The notes under the pieces are model-generated. The model saw only the letters and a list, made by a program, of their open reading frames with translations. It searched no databases and had not been told where the DNA came from. Positions 17,316 through 26,637 of a stretch of DNA of 64,000 nt are shown piece by piece (the stretch's first letter is position 1; each line of letters starts with the position of its first letter). The stretch lies in NCBI RefSeq assembly GCF_007827695.1, contig NZ_VITA01000019.1, positions 1 to 64,000 of the forward strand, given 5' to 3'. The stretch comes from Sinorhizobium medicae (GTDB lineage Bacteria; Pseudomonadota; Alphaproteobacteria; Rhizobiales; Rhizobiaceae). The translations under genes were made by a program, and so were the position numbers.

Positions 17316-18464
17316 TCATCCTTGTATCGATCTGAGCCAGTCGCCGATCGTTAACCCGCGGTCGCGCTCCGGCACGGCAACGGGGGTGACAAGACGATCG
17401 GCGGCTGCCGCCTTGCGGACTTCGCGCGGGCTTACGCCGAATTCATGGCTGAAGGCACGAGTAAAGTTGGCGGCCAGGTCGAAGCCGGCTGTTTCCGCAA
17501 TCTCCGCGATCGGGCGGTAGTTCGTTGGATCGCTGAGTTCAGCGTGGGCCTGCAGCAGCCGGCGTCTTCGAATATAGTTGAGTACGCCCCCGCTCGGCTC
17601 GAAAAGTTGATAAAGGCGTGTCCTGGAGACGCCGAGCTCCCGACAAATCGATTCGGGTGTGAGGTCGGCCGAGTGCAGGTTGAGATGGATATATCGGTGC
17701 GCCCGCTCCATTACTCCCATCTTCGCCTGGGAGCCTCCGGTATCCGGTCTCACTGCCGCGACGCATGTAACGACCATGTCGCGTATCGTACGGACGATGC
17801 GCGGCACTTCTTCCACGGTGATGTTGCCGAGGTTTTCTTCCATGCCGTTGAGGTAGTTCGCGAGCAGATCGGCGAGACTACCCGTCAAGACCGAATTGTT
17901 GGCACCTTCGAGCTTACCCACATCATCTGCAAGCAGTTCATAGGGCATGAACAGAAGGATAGCCGCAGCGTCCGTCATGCGTCCGCGATAGGGATAGCCG
18001 AGCGATCGGAAGAAGAACTCTCCGGGGCCTGTTTCCGTCACGCGCCGGTCGGCTTCGGTCCACGATCGTCCGGCGCGAAAGAGCCCGACATTCCAATGGT
18101 CAATCGGGCTTGAACGCAACATCGCCTGAGAACGCTCATAGCTATGTGCGGGCGTACTCTGTTGAACGACCAGCAAATCACCGAGGTGCCAACCAACCAG
18201 CTCAGCCGGGAAGCCGTGTTCTTCGGTTACCCCGTCCGGCAAATGCACGTCCACGAGAGGCGCCATGTGCGCCCGCCAGGACTTGAATTGCTCCTCCAAC
18301 GGCAGCTCACGCGTCGAGAACCGTGAAGGCACGAGCGCCGGTGATCGTTCGGCCGAACGATCCTTCCGAGCTGATGGGTCGCGTGGCCAGCGGCGCCGCT
18401 CCATATGGGCGGGCCAAGCCGGAACTTCGACGGGGTCATCTCCTGATCCGGAGTCCTTGGTCAT
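17316..18464 (-). CDS. cuxR: AraC-family regulator CuxR (c-di-GMP-responsive activator of APS operon)
   Basis: A 382-residue AraC-type activator. Residues about 45-220 are an N-terminal cupin-like sensory domain and the last 110 residues hold two helix-turn-helix motifs (LTPESICRELGVSRTRLYQLF and IAEIAETAGFDLAANFTRAF). The start at 18464 is favoured by a gggggag box six bases upstream; an earlier in-frame start at 18674 would run through the intergenic palindromes. Position and orientation, divergent from uxs1, match S. meliloti CuxR, which is reported to bind c-di-GMP by a PilZ-like RxxxR mechanism and activate the uxs1 promoter. An RFSTR sequence occurs at the start of the cupin-like part and is a candidate for that motif; RSAER just before it is another. 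The identity comes from synteny and memory of the literature, not alignment. Confidence 0.8.
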   Translation of the reverse strand: MTKDSGSGDDPVEVPAWPAHMERRRWPRDPSARKDRSAERSPALVPSRFSTRELPLEEQFKSWRAHMAPLVDVHLPDGVTEEHGFPAELVGWHLGDLLVVQQSTPAHSYERSQAMLRSSPIDHWNVGLFRAGRSWTEADRRVTETGPGEFFFRSLGYPYRGRMTDAAAILLFMPYELLADDVGKLEGANNSVLTGSLADLLANYLNGMEENLGNITVEEVPRIVRTIRDMVVTCVAAVRPDTGGSQAKMGVMERAHRYIHLNLHSADLTPESICRELGVSRTRLYQLFEPSGGVLNYIRRRRLLQAHAELSDPTNYRPIAEIAETAGFDLAANFTRAFSHEFGVSPREVRKAAAADRLVTPVAVPERDRGLTIGDWLRSIQG

Positions 18465-18822
18465 ACAACTCCCCCAGCGACATGGCTCACCCCTAAGGGT
18501 GAACCCAAACGAGCGACAATAAGGGCTGTGGCCCTGTCCCGCCCTGCTGCATTTCGCCTCAAGGTGGAACCGAATCGTCGGGGCACACCCGCCAGTTCCC
18601 GATTCATACTCCCTTATATGTAGAAATGCACGGCGGGATAACAATTGGGATTGTGCGATAACGACATCACCCACCCTGAAATTGTATTAGTTACCTACAG
18701 TGGTTCCAAGCATTGCTGACAAATGATTTAGGTAGTTTCGAGCGCTAAAGTTTCGATCACCAATTTATTGTTTTCGCTGGGAATGAATTTTCAGAATTTG
18801 AGAATAGTGTGAGGATTATTCC
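18465..18822. promoter_or_regulatory. cuxR-uxs1 divergent control region
   Basis: No gene is seen in this 358-base gap. Near cuxR there is a palindrome TCACCC-CTAA-GGGTGA (18487-18502). Nearer uxs1, GATAAC occurs twice as a direct repeat (18637-18642 and 18657-18662), 20 bp or about two helical turns apart, the spacing expected for an AraC-family dimer. Between them is a small inverted repeat ACAAT-TGGG-ATTGT (18641-18654). The rest, 18700-18800, is AT-rich compared with the surroundings and probably holds the uxs1 promoter. Confidence 0.5.
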
Positions 18823-19868
<1,046 letters not shown>

Positions 19869-19869
<1 letters not shown>

Positions 19870-20855
19870 TGGGAGCGCCACGTATCCTGGTTACGGGTGG
19901 CGCCGGATATATCGGCAGCCACACCGCCAAGCTTCTGCGCCTGGAGGGCATCGAGCCCATCGTCTACGATAACCTGACAACGGGAAACCGCTCCGCGGTT
20001 CGCTGGGGACCATTCGTTCTCGGAGACATTCTGGACGGAAACCACCTGGTCGAGGTGTTAGAATACCATCGGCCTGACGCGGTGATCCATTTCGCTGCAT
20101 CCGCCTATGTCGGCGAGTCCGTTGCCGATCCGGCAAAATACTACAACAACAACGTCCGCGGGACGCTGTCGCTCCTCGATGCATGCCGCCGGACGGGCGT
20201 CGACAAGGTGATCTTCTCATCGAGCTGCGCCACCTATGGCGTGCCGGCTGTGCTCCCCATCCACGAGACGACGCCGCAGGATCCCATCAATCCCTACGGC
20301 AAGACAAAGTTGATGGCCGAGCACATGCTTGCCGACTATGCGGCCGCCTTCAAGCTGAACTACGTCGCGCTACGCTATTTCAACGCATGCGGCGCCGATC
20401 CTGAGGGGGACCTCGGGGAATGGCACGATCCGGAAACACACCTCATTCCGCGGGCGCTGATGGCTGCGGCCGGCACGATTTTGCATCTGGAGATTTTCGG
20501 CGAGGACTACGATACCCCGGATGGAACCTGCGTGCGTGACTATATTCACGTGTCTGATCTCGCGAGTGCTCACGTGCTGGCATATCGGCATCTCGCCAAG
20601 GGTGGCGAAAACCTCGCAATCAACGTCGGCACAGGCCGCGGCTTCTCGATCAGGGAAGTCCTGCGAGCAATCGTCGAGGTTACCGGACGCGATGTTCCTG
20701 TCGTCTTTCGCCGCCGCCGCTTTGGAGACCCGCCAACGCTTTATGCGGATGGCGGGCTTGCATGCCGGACACTGGGATTTCTTCCGCGTTACTCCGATCT
20801 GGAGACTATCGTACGAACGGCGGCCCCTTTCTTCGGACTGGAGGCGCGGTCATGA
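19869..20855 (+). CDS. uxe: UDP-sugar 4-epimerase (UDP-xylose/UDP-glucose 4-epimerase)
   Basis: A 328-residue GalE-family epimerase: GGAGYIGSHTAKLL near residue 10, SSCATYG, and NPYGKTKLMAE with the catalytic Tyr143 and Lys147; HVSDLASAHVLA and GTGRGFSIREV complete the family pattern. It interconverts UDP-xylose and UDP-L-arabinose and, in S. meliloti as I recall, also UDP-glucose and UDP-galactose. It overlaps uxs1 by one base and the glycosyltransferase by four (ATGA). Its place between a UDP-xylose synthase and a glycosyltransferase shows it supplies the arabinose donor for the surface polysaccharide. On sequence alone it could be called galE. Confidence 0.88.
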
Positions 20856-22708
20856 CCCGCATTTCCGCCAAGAAGTCAACGATTATGTCTGCCGGCGGCG
20901 AGCCGCTGCTGGTGCCTGTGTTCACGGGCCGACGCCGGTTGGAATATCTACTCGGTGCGGGGCTCTGGGTAGCCGCACTCCTGTATTTCTGGGCGTGGTG
21001 GCTGGAGCCGAGCCACCACGTGGACGCTTTGGGCAGCGCCATCGTGACCGCGGTCCTTGCGTGGGTAACCCTTCTGCCTGCCTATTTCATTGCAGTTTTC
21101 TATCGCGCGGCAAAACCAAACGGGCCGCTGCGGATCGCGACGGGAAGTCGCGTTGCCATGGTCGTTACCAAGGCGCCATCGGAACCTTTTGCCATCGTGG
21201 CGGAAACATTGAAGGCGATGCTCGCGCAGGACGTGCCACATGACACGTGGCTCGCAGACGAGGACCCGTCCGATGCGACACTCGACTGGTGCCGCAGGCA
21301 TGGCGTTCTCGTGTCGACGCGCAAAGGCCTGGCAGACTACCACCGGGCCACATGGCCACGGCGTACGCGCTGCAAGGAGGGCAATCTTGCCTTCTTCTAC
21401 GATCACTACGGATATGACGGTTACGATTTCGCGGCTCAGCTCGACGCGGACCATGTTCCCGCACCCGGTTACCTCTTTGAAGTACTGCGCCCCTTCGCCG
21501 ACCCGGAAGTGGGTTACGTCTCGGCGCCGAGTATCTGTGACCGCAATGCTTCGCAGAGCTGGTCGGCCCGCGGGCGGCTCTATGCGGAAGCGAGCATGCA
21601 CGGGGCCCTTCAGGCCGGCTACAATGGCGGGCTCGCGCCGCTTTGCATAGGCTCCCACTACGCCGTGCGGACGGCGGCGCTCAAAGAGATCGGCGGGCTC
21701 GGCCCTGAACTTGCCGAAGACCATTCGACGACATTGATGATGAATGCAGCAGGTTGGCGCGGCGTTCACGCGCTGGACGCGATCGCCCATGGCGACGGAC
21801 CACGCACTTTTGCCGATCTGGTCACCCAGGAATTCCAGTGGTCGCGCAGCCTGGTCATGCTGCTTCTGCAGTATTCGCCACGGCTCGTCGGACGGCTTCC
21901 GCTGCGGTTGAAGTTCCAGTTTCTCTTCGCGCAGCTCTGGTATCCGCTTTTCGCCTGTTTCATGGCCCTGATGTTCGCGATGCCTATCGTAGCTCTTGCA
22001 CGTGGCGAAACCTTTGTTGCCGTAACATATCCGGAGTTTCTGGCCTATTTTGCACCATTGTCGGCCATTCTCGTCCTTCTGGCTTATCGGTGGCGGGCGA
22101 CCGGCGCCTTCCGCCCCTGCGACGCGAAGGTTCTCAGCTGGGAGTGCATGCTTTTCCTCTTCGCGCGCTGGCCCTGGGCGCTTGCCGGGACGCTGGCGGC
22201 CCTGCGCGATTGGCTCACCGGGTCCTTCGTGGATTTCCGCGTCACGCCGAAGGGATCATCCGAGGTCGATCCGTTGCCGCTGCGTGTGCTCGCGCCCTAC
22301 TTCGCGCTTGCGATTGCGGCCGTCCTGCCGGTGTTCCTCGTCGAAGATGCAGCGAAGGCCAGGGGCTTCTACCTGTTCGCTATCTTGAATGCTGCGATTT
22401 ACTGCCTGCTTCTGCTTGTCATCGTCATCAGGCATTCGAGAGAAAATGCCGTTGCAGCGGGTTCCCGCTTCTATCGCCCCGCGATCACGGCCGGGCTCCT
22501 GGCTGTCATCGCGCTGCCAGGTATAGCAACGGCTGAGCACGGGAAAGAAGGGCTTGAGGCGCTCGCCTGGGGCAGCGGTCACCTGCGTCTGTTCGAGGAC
22601 CGCTATGCAGTCGCCGGAGCCGGGCAGGGCGGAACGACTTTGCGCAAGATCGTCTTCAGTCCGCGTTGGATTTCCGCCCCGCGCGGCGGCAAAGCAGAGA
22701 GGGGGTAG
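20852..22708 (+). CDS. apsS: Membrane glycosyltransferase of the APS polysaccharide (ApsS)
   Basis: A 618-residue inner-membrane GT2-type processive glycosyltransferase. Two N-terminal membrane segments precede a cytoplasmic catalytic domain with the LDADHV DxD motif near residue 196, the acidic LAEDHSTT near 290 and QEFQWSRS near 325 in place of the usual QxxRW. C-terminal membrane segments follow (about 355-430 and 490-560). This is the layout of cellulose-synthase-like and curdlan-synthase-like enzymes that polymerise and export a chain. No PilZ domain is visible, so c-di-GMP control is probably transcriptional through CuxR. Upstream enzymes supply UDP-pentoses, supporting an arabinose-containing polymer. 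The start at 20852 overlaps the uxe stop; an earlier in-frame start is inside uxe. Confidence 0.85.
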   Translation: MTRISAKKSTIMSAGGEPLLVPVFTGRRRLEYLLGAGLWVAALLYFWAWWLEPSHHVDALGSAIVTAVLAWVTLLPAYFIAVFYRAAKPNGPLRIATGSRVAMVVTKAPSEPFAIVAETLKAMLAQDVPHDTWLADEDPSDATLDWCRRHGVLVSTRKGLADYHRATWPRRTRCKEGNLAFFYDHYGYDGYDFAAQLDADHVPAPGYLFEVLRPFADPEVGYVSAPSICDRNASQSWSARGRLYAEASMHGALQAGYNGGLAPLCIGSHYAVRTAALKEIGGLGPELAEDHSTTLMMNAAGWRGVHALDAIAHGDGPRTFADLVTQEFQWSRSLVMLLLQYSPRLVGRLPLRLKFQFLFAQLWYPLFACFMALMFAMPIVALARGETFVAVTYPEFLAYFAPLSAILVLLAYRWRATGAFRPCDAKVLSWECMLFLFARWPWALAGTLAALRDWLTGSFVDFRVTPKGSSEVDPLPLRVLAPYFALAIAAVLPVFLVEDAAKARGFYLFAILNAAIYCLLLLVIVIRHSRENAVAAGSRFYRPAITAGLLAVIALPGIATAEHGKEGLEALAWGSGHLRLFEDRYAVAGAGQGGTTLRKIVFSPRWISAPRGGKAERG

Positions 22709-22712
22709 GAAC

Positions 22713-23327
22713 ATGAAAACGAAATTCACGTTCGTCAGGAACGAGGGCCGCAGCACCCGTTATGCGCTGCTCGGCAGGCGCCTTGCCCTCGCCATCTTGC
22801 CAGTCGCCCTTTTCCTCTTCCAGTCGCCGGCGTCGGCCGAGGTCGCCGTTCCCGAAGAGGCCCGCGCCATGACCGGGGTCGAGCTCTACATGATCTTCCG
22901 CGGCAAGAGCTGGAAATGGGAAAGTGGTGCGGGCCGGATGGAAAGTGAGGGCCGTGTGTTTCGTGCCTGGGTTCAACCGGGCTCGGGCGAGACCTGGGCC
23001 GAGGGCCGCTGGAGCGTGAATGATCGTGGCCAGCTCTGCCTCTCTGCCGTGTGGCACAGCCAGAATGCCACCGTCTCCGATAAGACCTGCTTCAGCCATC
23101 GCACGCTCGACGGCACCATCTACCAAAAGAGAGAGCCAGCCGGCGACTGGTACGTTTTCAAACATGCCAAGCGGCGGGCGGACGACGAGTTTAACCGACT
23201 GGTCGATGAGGACCTGGTCGACCCCAAGCTCCCGATGGTCAAGGAGCGCCTCACGGACCAAGTCAACCAGACAAAGGATAGCGTTCGCCGGCAAGTCGGC
23301 ATGAACGCAGTTGGAGGTGTGCAATGA
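22713..23327 (+). CDS. apsH1: Secreted DUF995-type protein (ApsH1)
   Basis: A 204-residue exported protein with a basic N terminus and a hydrophobic signal ending in SPASA. The core, ELYMIFRGKSWKWESGAGRM through GRWSVNDRGQLC to CFSHRTLDGTIYQKREP, is the DUF995 pattern also present in the last gene of the operon (24301), with matching Trp, Cys and RREP/KREP positions. Function is not known; two conserved cysteines probably form a disulphide in the periplasm. An aggaac box precedes the ATG five bases after the glycosyltransferase stop, and its stop overlaps the next gene by four bases. The C-terminal 45 residues, charged and predicted helical, are absent from the second copy. Confidence 0.75.
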   Translation: MKTKFTFVRNEGRSTRYALLGRRLALAILPVALFLFQSPASAEVAVPEEARAMTGVELYMIFRGKSWKWESGAGRMESEGRVFRAWVQPGSGETWAEGRWSVNDRGQLCLSAVWHSQNATVSDKTCFSHRTLDGTIYQKREPAGDWYVFKHAKRRADDEFNRLVDEDLVDPKLPMVKERLTDQVNQTKDSVRRQVGMNAVGGVQ

Positions 23328-24301
23328 ACAGGAAATCAAAGGCCGTTGCGTTCGGATGTCTCGGACTATTGCTGTCGGGGACAGTGCTCGCAGCCAATAT
23401 GCCTCGAGGTATCCCCGACGAGAACTCGCCGACGAAGGCAACGCCATCGGACAAGCGGCCGGTGCTGACAGAGACTTCCCTCGATTTCGGCGCTTACGAT
23501 CCTCATGGTGACTTCGGCACGCCTGGGAGCTCGAAGATCGAGCATCTCTTCCTGCCCTGGGAAGACGTCGATCTGTCGACCCTTGCGCTTGCCGACGACT
23601 ATGCCCAGGCGCGAGGCCGCTCGCTCCTGATTACCATCGAACCCTGGTCGTGGTCGCCGGAGTGGCGCGTGACCGAGGAAGAGCTCCTGCGTTCGATTCT
23701 GAGCGGTGAGCGGGATCAGAACATGGCCCAGGTCTGTTCGGCCGCGGCGGCACTGAAAAGCCCGGTGATCATCCGTTGGGGCCAGGAAATGGACGAAACC
23801 GACAACCAGTTCTCCTGGTCGCATTGGCGGGGCGAGGACTTCAAGGCAGCCTATCGTCACGTGGTGGGCGTCTGCCGGGGCCATCTCAAGAATGCGAAAT
23901 TCATGTGGTCGCCCAAGGGGAACGAGGGGTTGGACGCCTTCTATCCAGGTGATGATGTCGTCGATATCGTCGGGCTTTCGGTATTCGGCTACCAACCCTA
24001 CGACGAAGGCACGACCGGGCGCGCTCAGACGTTCGTGGAGCGGCTGGCGCCCGGTTACGGACGGGTGATGAACTACGGCAAGCCGGTCATGGTCGCCGAG
24101 CTCGGCTATGAGGGCGATGGCTCATACGTCGCGAGCTGGGCGGCATCCGTTGCTGAGCGTCACGCCGAATTTCCGCAACTGACAGCCGTGGTCTATTTCA
24201 ACGATCGCGAGATCTATGACTGGCCGCAAGGCTATGGCCGCCCCGATTGGCGGGTCGTCCGCGAAACCATCAGCGGGCAAGCGCCCGACGGAGGCATGTG
24301 A
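23324..24301 (+). CDS. apsE: Secreted glycoside hydrolase, GH26-like (ApsE)
   Basis: A 325-residue exported enzyme with a signal peptide ending near TVLAAN. It has the look of a clan-A (beta/alpha)8 hydrolase: IIRWGQEMDE, with a likely acid/base glutamate near residue 155, and VMVAELGYEGD, with a likely nucleophile glutamate near residue 258, are the two catalytic positions of GH26-like enzymes. Also typical are SLLITIEPWSW and FMWSPKGNE. It probably trims or releases the polymer made by the upstream synthase in the periplasm or outside the cell. It overlaps both neighbours (ATGA and TGATG), so it is translationally coupled to two DUF995 proteins. Substrate is not known. Confidence 0.78.
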   Translation: MNRKSKAVAFGCLGLLLSGTVLAANMPRGIPDENSPTKATPSDKRPVLTETSLDFGAYDPHGDFGTPGSSKIEHLFLPWEDVDLSTLALADDYAQARGRSLLITIEPWSWSPEWRVTEEELLRSILSGERDQNMAQVCSAAAALKSPVIIRWGQEMDETDNQFSWSHWRGEDFKAAYRHVVGVCRGHLKNAKFMWSPKGNEGLDAFYPGDDVVDIVGLSVFGYQPYDEGTTGRAQTFVERLAPGYGRVMNYGKPVMVAELGYEGDGSYVASWAASVAERHAEFPQLTAVVYFNDREIYDWPQGYGRPDWRVVRETISGQAPDGGM

Positions 24302-24810
24302 TGAAATCGATGAACCGAGGAATACCGTTAGCCATCGTCCTGGTCGCCGGCCTTGCCACTGCATCTTTTGCCGAGGCTGCCGCCGCGCGTGCCGACCGGA
24401 AGACAACTGCACTGACACACGCGGAACTATTCCAGCTCTACGGCCAAAAATCGTGGATCTGGAAAGAGGGCGCAGGCTATTTCTCAGTGCAGGCGCGCCG
24501 ATTCACCGCCTGGTCGAAGGAAAACGGCAAACCGTCTTACGGCGTAGGCCGCTGGTTCATCACCGGCCCCGGAAAGCTCTGCTTCCGTGCCGATTGGCAT
24601 GCAAAGGACGGCTCGGCGCCAGCGACAACCTGCTTCAGCCACCGAAAGCGCGCTGGCGTGATCTATCAGAGGCGCGAACCGGACGGCGCCTGGTACGTCT
24701 TCAAGAACGCACAGGTGAGGCCAGATGACGAGTTCGTCAAGCTTAGGCGCGGCAATTATGTGGGCGCCAGGCTGAACCGCATCGAGGCGAGACTCGGCGG
24801 GGAAGAGTAA
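24301..24810 (+). CDS. apsH2: Secreted DUF995-type protein (ApsH2)
   Basis: A 169-residue exported protein, a shorter paralogue of the product at 22713. After the signal peptide (ending near SFAEAAAA) the shared core runs from ELFQLYGQKSWIWKEGAGYF through GRWFITGPGKLCFRADWH to CFSHRKRAGVIYQRREPDG and WYVFKNAQ. It is the last gene of the uxs1-to-apsH2 operon; a GC-rich aacccggccggg palindrome just after its stop may contribute to termination. The two DUF995 proteins flanking the hydrolase suggest a periplasmic complex for handling the nascent polysaccharide, which is inference. Confidence 0.75.
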   Translation: MKSMNRGIPLAIVLVAGLATASFAEAAAARADRKTTALTHAELFQLYGQKSWIWKEGAGYFSVQARRFTAWSKENGKPSYGVGRWFITGPGKLCFRADWHAKDGSAPATTCFSHRKRAGVIYQRREPDGAWYVFKNAQVRPDDEFVKLRRGNYVGARLNRIEARLGGEE

Positions 24811-24943
24811 CCCGGCCGGGAAGGGGTTGCGCGGCTGCCGATGTCAGCAGTTCAAACTGGCTCCACAGATGAGCCCGGTCGAATGCCCGCAACCCCGCCA
24901 ATGCTTCTCCCGGACTGCTTTTTTCGATTTAGCAGGAAAGGCT

Positions 24944-25246
24944 TTAACGAAGAAAGCAGCGCGAGGTGCTGCCGAAACCACTCGGCGTGCAGATATAGGG
25001 AGCCCGACCGAGATAGGCCGACCGGACGAGTTTGTTCGCTTTTTTGGTGACGGCTTGCTTGCCCGGCGCAGGCTTTTGGTCCGGAATGGAGTAGCCGGCT
25101 TCTCGCGTGATCGACGAGGTCGTCTCCTGACTGACCGTCGAGGAACAGCCGCAGCTAGCCGCGGCGACCATCACCGCGAGAGTGCTGCGGACGATCGTCC
25201 GGTGGGTGCAGAACAGACCGGATCGTGCTGTCGATTTGACCTTCAC
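24944..25246 (-). CDS. Small lipoprotein-like hypothetical protein
   Basis: A 100-residue protein on the minus strand with a GTG start preceded by ggggag. The N terminus is basic, then a hydrophobic stretch leads to AVMVAAASCGCSST, where the first cysteine fits a lipobox. The C terminus ends PYICTPSGFGSTSRCFLR; a PSGFG...RCF ending is something I associate with small exported proteins of Rhizobiales. It stands alone, converging on the APS operon, and its function is unknown. The unusually long basic segment before the hydrophobic core leaves some doubt about the exact start. Confidence 0.5.
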   Translation of the reverse strand: MKVKSTARSGLFCTHRTIVRSTLAVMVAAASCGCSSTVSQETTSSITREAGYSIPDQKPAPGKQAVTKKANKLVRSAYLGRAPYICTPSGFGSTSRCFLR

Positions 25247-25417
25247 AGTAGGAACTCCCCGTTTTTCATTGTGAAGGAGGTTAGTCGAAACGATTTAATT
25301 CACGGTCGAGGAAAATAGGACAATTCGCCGGGTTTGTGCACCGAGCCCTTAACCATTCCGCGTGTTACGCCAGTGTTCGGGCGCTGCGTCGAAGCGCACC
25401 GGAGCTTGCTGCAGCCG

Positions 25418-26485
25418 TCAATTTCCGGCTTTGTTGCTGAAGTGCGCATTGCCGAGACCGGTCCCGATCGTCAGGATACCCCAGCTCGAAGCATTCTGCA
25501 CGAATGGTACTTGCGACAGGCCCTGGACGACGGCGTCGTTGTGCATGATTACGAAGGTCTCATGATCGCCGATCTGCGGAATGGCGTCCTTGAGCGTGGC
25601 AGGCAGGTTGAAATGCTCGCTTTCCCAGTTCCCGCCGGGCAGGTTCTGGCCTCCGCGCAGGATCGAGCCATCCGCATTGATTACACCGGGGCAGGCAACG
25701 CCGATGACCGGCGCCGGTGCAAGATCCGCCTTGTCCGCCTTGGCTATGAGCTTTTCGATCATCCCGATGAGTGCTTCGATCGTGGCGCTTCTGTTGGGTT
25801 TGTCGTCCGCATGCCGCCAGATGTCCGATTTCCAGACTTTGGCCCTTGAAAGGTCCGTATCATCTTTCAGACGCAGCTCGACGATGCCTACGCGGATATT
25901 GGTACCGCCGATGTCGATAGCGAGGATGGTCTTGTGTCCCTTGAGCATCCAGGCTGGCATGAGATGTGCGGCACCGATGAGCCCGGCATCATCCGGATGA
26001 TGAACGATGGGGGAGAGCTCGATCTTGATACCCTTTGCCTTCATCAGCACCATCGCCCGCGCAATCGCGAACTCACCTACGGCACTTCCTCTGAAGCCGC
26101 CTCCGATCACGACACGTTCCGAGTTCTTCCAGCTCTTCTGCTGCAGGAATTTCTCAAGAACGCCGGCCAGCTCGCCGGCGAATTCGTCCATCGCTCCCAT
26201 GATGAGGGCGGCCGCCTGCTTGTCGTCACCACGAAGAAGAGCGTCGATCTGTTTCTTGGACAGGTCCTGGGTGAGCGCCCCTCCCAGCGGGTCGTCGCCG
26301 CCTTTGCGCACCCGTTTGCGCCAGTCGTCGAGTTTTTCCTGGAACGCGGACTTGTTGGCCTTGTCGCCGAGAAAGCCGTCGCCGTCACGCAGTTCCAGAT
26401 TGTAGCCGTCGACCGTCACTGACGGCAGATCGCTGGCTCCGTGAATGAGTGGAGCGCTTTGCTTTTCGTTCACGGATTTGCCCAC
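25418..26485 (-). CDS. ROK-family sugar kinase-like protein, apparently circularly permuted
   Basis: A 355-residue protein with a GTG start and gggagg upstream. All ROK pieces are present but in swapped order. Residues 27-173 resemble the second half of a ROK protein: DGDGFLGDKANKSAF, ERVVIGGGFRGSA at 124 and DDAGLIGAAHLMPA near 165, which normally sits close to the C terminus. Residues 185-355 resemble the first half: LAIDIGGTNIRVGIVE at 188, ACPGVINADGSI, HNDAVVQG, and finally TIGTGLGNAHFSNK at the very C terminus. The phosphate motif, ATP motif and proton-accepting Asp region (HND) are intact, so a glucokinase-like activity remains possible. The usual CxCxxxGCxE zinc motif is not present. 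It is divergent from the M42 peptidase gene. A single domain with degenerate flanks is the alternative explanation. Confidence 0.7.
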   Translation of the reverse strand: MGKSVNEKQSAPLIHGASDLPSVTVDGYNLELRDGDGFLGDKANKSAFQEKLDDWRKRVRKGGDDPLGGALTQDLSKKQIDALLRGDDKQAAALIMGAMDEFAGELAGVLEKFLQQKSWKNSERVVIGGGFRGSAVGEFAIARAMVLMKAKGIKIELSPIVHHPDDAGLIGAAHLMPAWMLKGHKTILAIDIGGTNIRVGIVELRLKDDTDLSRAKVWKSDIWRHADDKPNRSATIEALIGMIEKLIAKADKADLAPAPVIGVACPGVINADGSILRGGQNLPGGNWESEHFNLPATLKDAIPQIGDHETFVIMHNDAVVQGLSQVPFVQNASSWGILTIGTGLGNAHFSNKAGN

Positions 26486-26637
26486 GCGACCTCCCGAATA
26501 ACGCTCGTCCGCCCATGCCGAAGAGCTGAGTACCCTACAACGTGGCGGGCCGAGCGATGTTCCCGTTCGAAACCGTCGATGCGCGCGATGCTCTTTATGA
26601 GCTCAGGTGTGTCAGGCAATTGTTGACGCGAGCATCC

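Noticed and set aside
25581-26422. Plus-strand frames overlapping the ROK gene
   Set aside because: They mirror the ROK protein and show no independent motif or start signal.
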